From positions 248,001 through 312,000 of the forward strand of contig NZ_CP032674.1 in assembly GCF_021730305.1 (NCBI RefSeq): a stretch of DNA of 64,000 nucleotides, given 5' to 3'. This DNA comes from Xanthobacter sp. YC-JY1 (GTDB taxonomy: Bacteria; Pseudomonadota; Alphaproteobacteria; Rhizobiales; Xanthobacteraceae). This document shows positions 61,683 through 64,000 of the stretch, piece by piece; the first letter of the stretch is position 1; every line of letters starts with the position of its first letter. The position numbers were made by a program, and so were the translations under genes. Under the pieces are notes generated by a model. It was not told where the DNA came from, searched no databases, and saw nothing but the letters and a program-made list of their open reading frames with translations.

Positions 61683-63095
61683 ATGGACGGGGACACCTTC
61701 CGCCATTGGGCGCACGAGGCGGCGACCTTCGCGGCGGACTATCGCGAGACGCTCCGGGACCAGCCCGTCCGCGCCCGCACGAAGCCCGGCGAGATCGCCG
61801 CCCAGCTTCCCCAAAGTCCGCCGGAAGAGGCGGAGCCCATGGCGGCCCTGTTCGAGGATTTCCGGCGCATCATCGTACCGGGCATGACCCACTGGCAGCA
61901 TCCGCGCTTCTTCGCCTACTTTCCCGCCAACGCCAGCCCCGCCAGCGTGATCGCGGAGATGCTCTCCTCCGCCATGGGGGCGCAATGCCTGCTGTGGCAG
62001 ACCTCGCCGGCCGCGACCGAGCTGGAAGGCGTGGCGCTGGACTGGCTGCGCCAGGCGGTGGGCCTGCCGGCGGATTTCACCGGCGTCATCCAGGATTCCG
62101 CCTCCTCCGCCACCCTCTGCGCCTTCCTCACCATGCGCGAGCGGGCGCTGGGCTTCACCGGCAACGCCACCGGCCTCGCCGGGCGCGAGCGGCTCAGGGT
62201 CTATGCGTCGGCGGAAGTCCATACCTCCATCGACCGGGCGGCGTGGGTGTCCGGCATCGGTGCTGACAACCTCATCCGGATACCGACCAAGGGTCCGCTG
62301 CGGGGCATGGACCCGGCCGCCCTGGAGGTCGCCATCGCCGCCGACCGCGCCGCCGGGCACCGGCCGGCCGGACTCGTTCTCTGCATCGGTGGAACCGGCA
62401 CCGGCGCCATCGATTCCCCACCCGAACTCATTCGAATCGCGCATCGGCATGGCCTGTTCGTGCATGCCGATGCGGCATGGGCGGGCACGGCGATGATCTG
62501 CCCCGAGTTCCGCGATCTGTGGGCGGGGGTGGAGGCGGCGGACAGCATCGTGCTCAATCCGCACAAATGGCTGGGCGTGCAGTTCGACTGCTCCGCCCAT
62601 TACCTCAAAAGCGTGGACGACCACCTGCGCACCCTGTCCATCCAGCCGGAGTATCTGAAGACCCACGGCCACGACGACATCACCAATTACAGCGAATGGA
62701 CGGTGCAGCTCGGCCGCCGCTTCCGCGCGCTGAAGCTCTGGTTTGTCCTGCGTGCGCATGGACTTAACGGGCTTCGGGAGATGCTGCGCAACCATGTGCG
62801 CTGGTCGCAGGCCCTGGCCGGCAGGCTCGCGGCGGAACCGGGATTTGCGCTGGCGAGCACGCCGGTGCTGTCCCTCTTCACCTTCCGCCACGACCCCGGC
62901 GACGGGCGCGACCTCGACGCCCACATGCTGGCGATTCTCACCGCCATTAATGACGGCGGCGCCCTCTATCTCACCCCCACCCGCATCGACGGGCATCTGG
63001 CCATCCGCTTCCAGGCGGGGGCAATTGAGACGACGGAAGGCGACGTGGACGCCGCCTTCCAAATCATCCGCGACACGGCCAGGGCCTTGTCCTGA
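61683..63095 (+). CDS. PLP-dependent aromatic-L-amino-acid decarboxylase-like protein (group II)
   Basis: The product has 470 residues. THWQHPRFFAYFPANASPASVIAEML, VIQDSASSATLCAFL, HTSIDRAAWVSGIG, FVHADAAWAGTA and the PLP lysine motif LNPHKWLGVQFDCSA are typical of aromatic amino acid/tyrosine decarboxylases. The reaction is loss of CO2 from an aromatic amino acid to give the amine; related enzymes are aldehyde synthases or act on other amino acids. Many rhizobia carry this gene without known role. It is convergent with the DUF6456 gene, one base apart at the stops. Confidence 0.9.
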   Translation: MDGDTFRHWAHEAATFAADYRETLRDQPVRARTKPGEIAAQLPQSPPEEAEPMAALFEDFRRIIVPGMTHWQHPRFFAYFPANASPASVIAEMLSSAMGAQCLLWQTSPAATELEGVALDWLRQAVGLPADFTGVIQDSASSATLCAFLTMRERALGFTGNATGLAGRERLRVYASAEVHTSIDRAAWVSGIGADNLIRIPTKGPLRGMDPAALEVAIAADRAAGHRPAGLVLCIGGTGTGAIDSPPELIRIAHRHGLFVHADAAWAGTAMICPEFRDLWAGVEAADSIVLNPHKWLGVQFDCSAHYLKSVDDHLRTLSIQPEYLKTHGHDDITNYSEWTVQLGRRFRALKLWFVLRAHGLNGLREMLRNHVRWSQALAGRLAAEPGFALASTPVLSLFTFRHDPGDGRDLDAHMLAILTAINDGGALYLTPTRIDGHLAIRFQAGAIETTEGDVDAAFQIIRDTARALS

Positions 63096-63096
63096 C

Positions 63097-63675
63097 TTAA
63101 CTTTCGGCCTCCGCAGTCTCCGGCGCCTGCCACGCCCGCATCCTGGCCCGGTCGCGGCCGGTGGCCGAGGCGGAAATCCCGTAATGGGCGGCGAGGCGGT
63201 CGAGGGCGAGGCACAGTACCACCTTGGCGGTGCGCGCCGGCCATCGGCGCTCCCGCTCCACCGTCTCCAACCCCTTGAGAAAGCAGCAGACGTCCAGCAA
63301 TACGCCGGACAATTCCGGCCCCACCGCAGTGAGCGCGCGGGAGACCCGGAGCTTGGCCGCCAGCACCATGTCGGTGAAAGCTTCCGGTGTACCGGCCCCC
63401 GACACCTCGCTCCAGCGGCTGGTGACGCGGGGGGTAAGATTGGCCCGGGTGAAATCGGCCCGGAGCCGCTCTCCCGCCTGCAACTGGGCCGCATCCACCA
63501 TAGTCCGGCCGTCCTTGCCCTGCCGCCGCGCCAGCCAGGCGAGCGGGCTTTCCGCCGGGTTGAAGCCCGGTTTGTCCGCCGCCGGCTTGGCTGCGGCCCG
63601 GCGTCGGCCCCGACCGGAAGGGCGGGCGGAAGACGCTGATTTTACGCCGCTTTCGCCTGCAGATCCCGTCACCAT
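63097..63675 (-). CDS. DUF6456-type protein
   Basis: The product has 192 residues from the ATG at 63675. An Arg/Lys/Ala-rich N-terminal part is followed by ESPLAWLARRQGKDGRTMVDAAQLQAGERLRADFTRANLTPRVTSRW and VSRALTAVGPELSGVLLDVCCFLKGLETVERERRWPARTAKVVLCLALDRLAAHYG, which matches the DUF6456 proteins of Hyphomicrobiales. Function is unknown; a helix-rich, perhaps DNA-associated fold is suggested by its constant partner, the DnaA-like HTH gene, whose stop lies two bases before this start. Confidence 0.85.
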   Translation of the reverse strand: MVTGSAGESGVKSASSARPSGRGRRRAAAKPAADKPGFNPAESPLAWLARRQGKDGRTMVDAAQLQAGERLRADFTRANLTPRVTSRWSEVSGAGTPEAFTDMVLAAKLRVSRALTAVGPELSGVLLDVCCFLKGLETVERERRWPARTAKVVLCLALDRLAAHYGISASATGRDRARMRAWQAPETAEAES

Positions 63676-63677
63676 GG

Positions 63678-64000
63678 TCACGCCTCCGCCGCCCAGCGCA
63701 GGCAGGCTTCCAGCCGGCCGACCTTCTGGTCGAACGCCGTCGCGTCCCGCAATTCCTCGATGCGCCGGCAGGCATGGGCGACGGTGGAGCGATCCCGGCC
63801 GAACGCCGCCGCCACCGCCGCCTGAGGCAGACCCAGCCCCACATGGGCGAGATACATGGCGAGCTGCCGCGCGAGGGCCACCGGCGCGGTCGAGCGACTG
63901 TGCGCCAGCAAGGCGTCCACGGTCATTCCGGCATCGGCCGCCGCCACCGCGACGGCCAGATGCCAGCAGGGTTTCGGGCGGGTCGGACGGCACCCCCGGG
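63678..64000 (-). CDS. DnaA domain IV-like helix-turn-helix protein, N-terminus cut by window edge
   Basis: The frame is open to the window edge, with 106 codons visible. PVALARQLAMYLAHVGLGLPQAAVAAAFGRDRSTVAHACRRIEELRD is the DnaA box-binding domain IV pattern (the signature GRDRSTVAHA), but there is no AAA+ domain in the visible part and the size of the family (about 120-180 residues) leaves no room for one. Members probably bind DnaA-box-like DNA or act as small regulators. The visible N-terminal residues (CWHLAVAVAAADAGMTVDALLAHS) match the family, so the true start is beyond 64000. It is coupled to the DUF6456 gene. Confidence 0.85.
   Translation of the reverse strand, partial: RGCRPTRPKPCWHLAVAVAAADAGMTVDALLAHSRSTAPVALARQLAMYLAHVGLGLPQAAVAAAFGRDRSTVAHACRRIEELRDATAFDQKVGRLEACLRWAAEA

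Noticed and set aside
63678-64000. Replication initiator dnaA and chromosomal origin at the right edge
   Set aside because: Only a domain IV-like HTH is present, with no AAA+ region, and no DnaA-box cluster is visible; the pairing with the DUF6456 gene indicates the small DnaA-like family.

Overview
The window looks like chromosomal DNA of a high-GC alphaproteobacterium of the order Hyphomicrobiales. The evidence is the TIGR02300-type acidic protein next to aroA-cmk, the DnaA-domain-IV-like helix-turn-helix gene followed by a DUF6456-type gene, the REP-like palindromes, and the large set of TRAP/ABC binding proteins and aromatic catabolic enzymes. A Xanthobacteraceae relative (Xanthobacter/Azorhizobium/Ancylobacter type) is my inference; no rRNA is present to confirm it.

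Layout. (a) 1-3.7 kb: signalling genes, a REC-EAL protein facing away from a response regulator/histidine kinase pair. (b) 4.1-20.4 kb: an aromatic-catabolism block. It holds a small barrel protein, a zeta-class GST-like maleylpyruvate/maleylacetoacetate isomerase, a TakP-type TRAP transporter, a three-gene molybdenum hydroxylase, a ring-hydroxylating oxygenase whose ferredoxin, reductase and alpha subunit lie in one 958-codon frame, its beta subunit, an amidase, an ABC binding protein and a MarR regulator. (c) 20.4-33.7 kb: a second catabolic block with aldehyde dehydrogenase, ABC binding protein, AroE-like dehydrogenase, 2-keto-4-pentenoate hydratase-like enzyme, a dehydrogenase/enoyl-CoA hydratase fusion, an old-yellow-enzyme family reductase, a TetR regulator, a CoA-transferase and a ferredoxin-NADP reductase. 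Four copies of one palindrome, TAACY-N4-RGTTA, sit in its promoters and probably mark a local TetR regulon. An AT-rich P-loop ATPase gene of unknown function (25.0-26.5 kb) interrupts this block and looks acquired. (d) 33.9-45.4 kb: a GST, a P-type cation ATPase, an unusual pair made of a PhoU/DUF47-like protein and a PPDK-like protein lacking its C-terminal barrel, an EamA exporter, a LivK-type binding protein, Cu/Zn superoxide dismutase and heme oxygenase. (e) 45.5-55.3 kb: a LodA/LodB-like quinone-cofactor oxidase pair with the oxidase fused to a beta-propeller, a flavin monooxygenase, an isochorismatase-like hydrolase, an ACP/ketosynthase pair, a fumarylpyruvate-hydrolase-like gene and a luciferase-like oxidoreductase. 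(f) 55.3-64 kb: housekeeping genes cmk, aroA, TIGR02300, tRNA-Ala(GGC), a GAF-GGDEF cyclase, ilvD, an aromatic amino acid decarboxylase-like gene, DUF6456 and the DnaA-like HTH gene.

How the genes could work together (inference). Blocks b and c suggest import of an aromatic or organic acid by TRAP/ABC systems, hydroxylation by the Mo enzyme and the NagG/AndAc-like oxygenase, and a gentisate-type lower pathway using the glutathione-dependent isomerase and the fumarylpyruvate-hydrolase-like enzyme. No ring-cleavage dioxygenase is visible, so the pathway cannot be closed from this window. A separate motif, AATTAATCAGTGTAC, is shared by the first catabolic promoter region and the oxygenase promoter, with a weaker related core next to the MarR gene.
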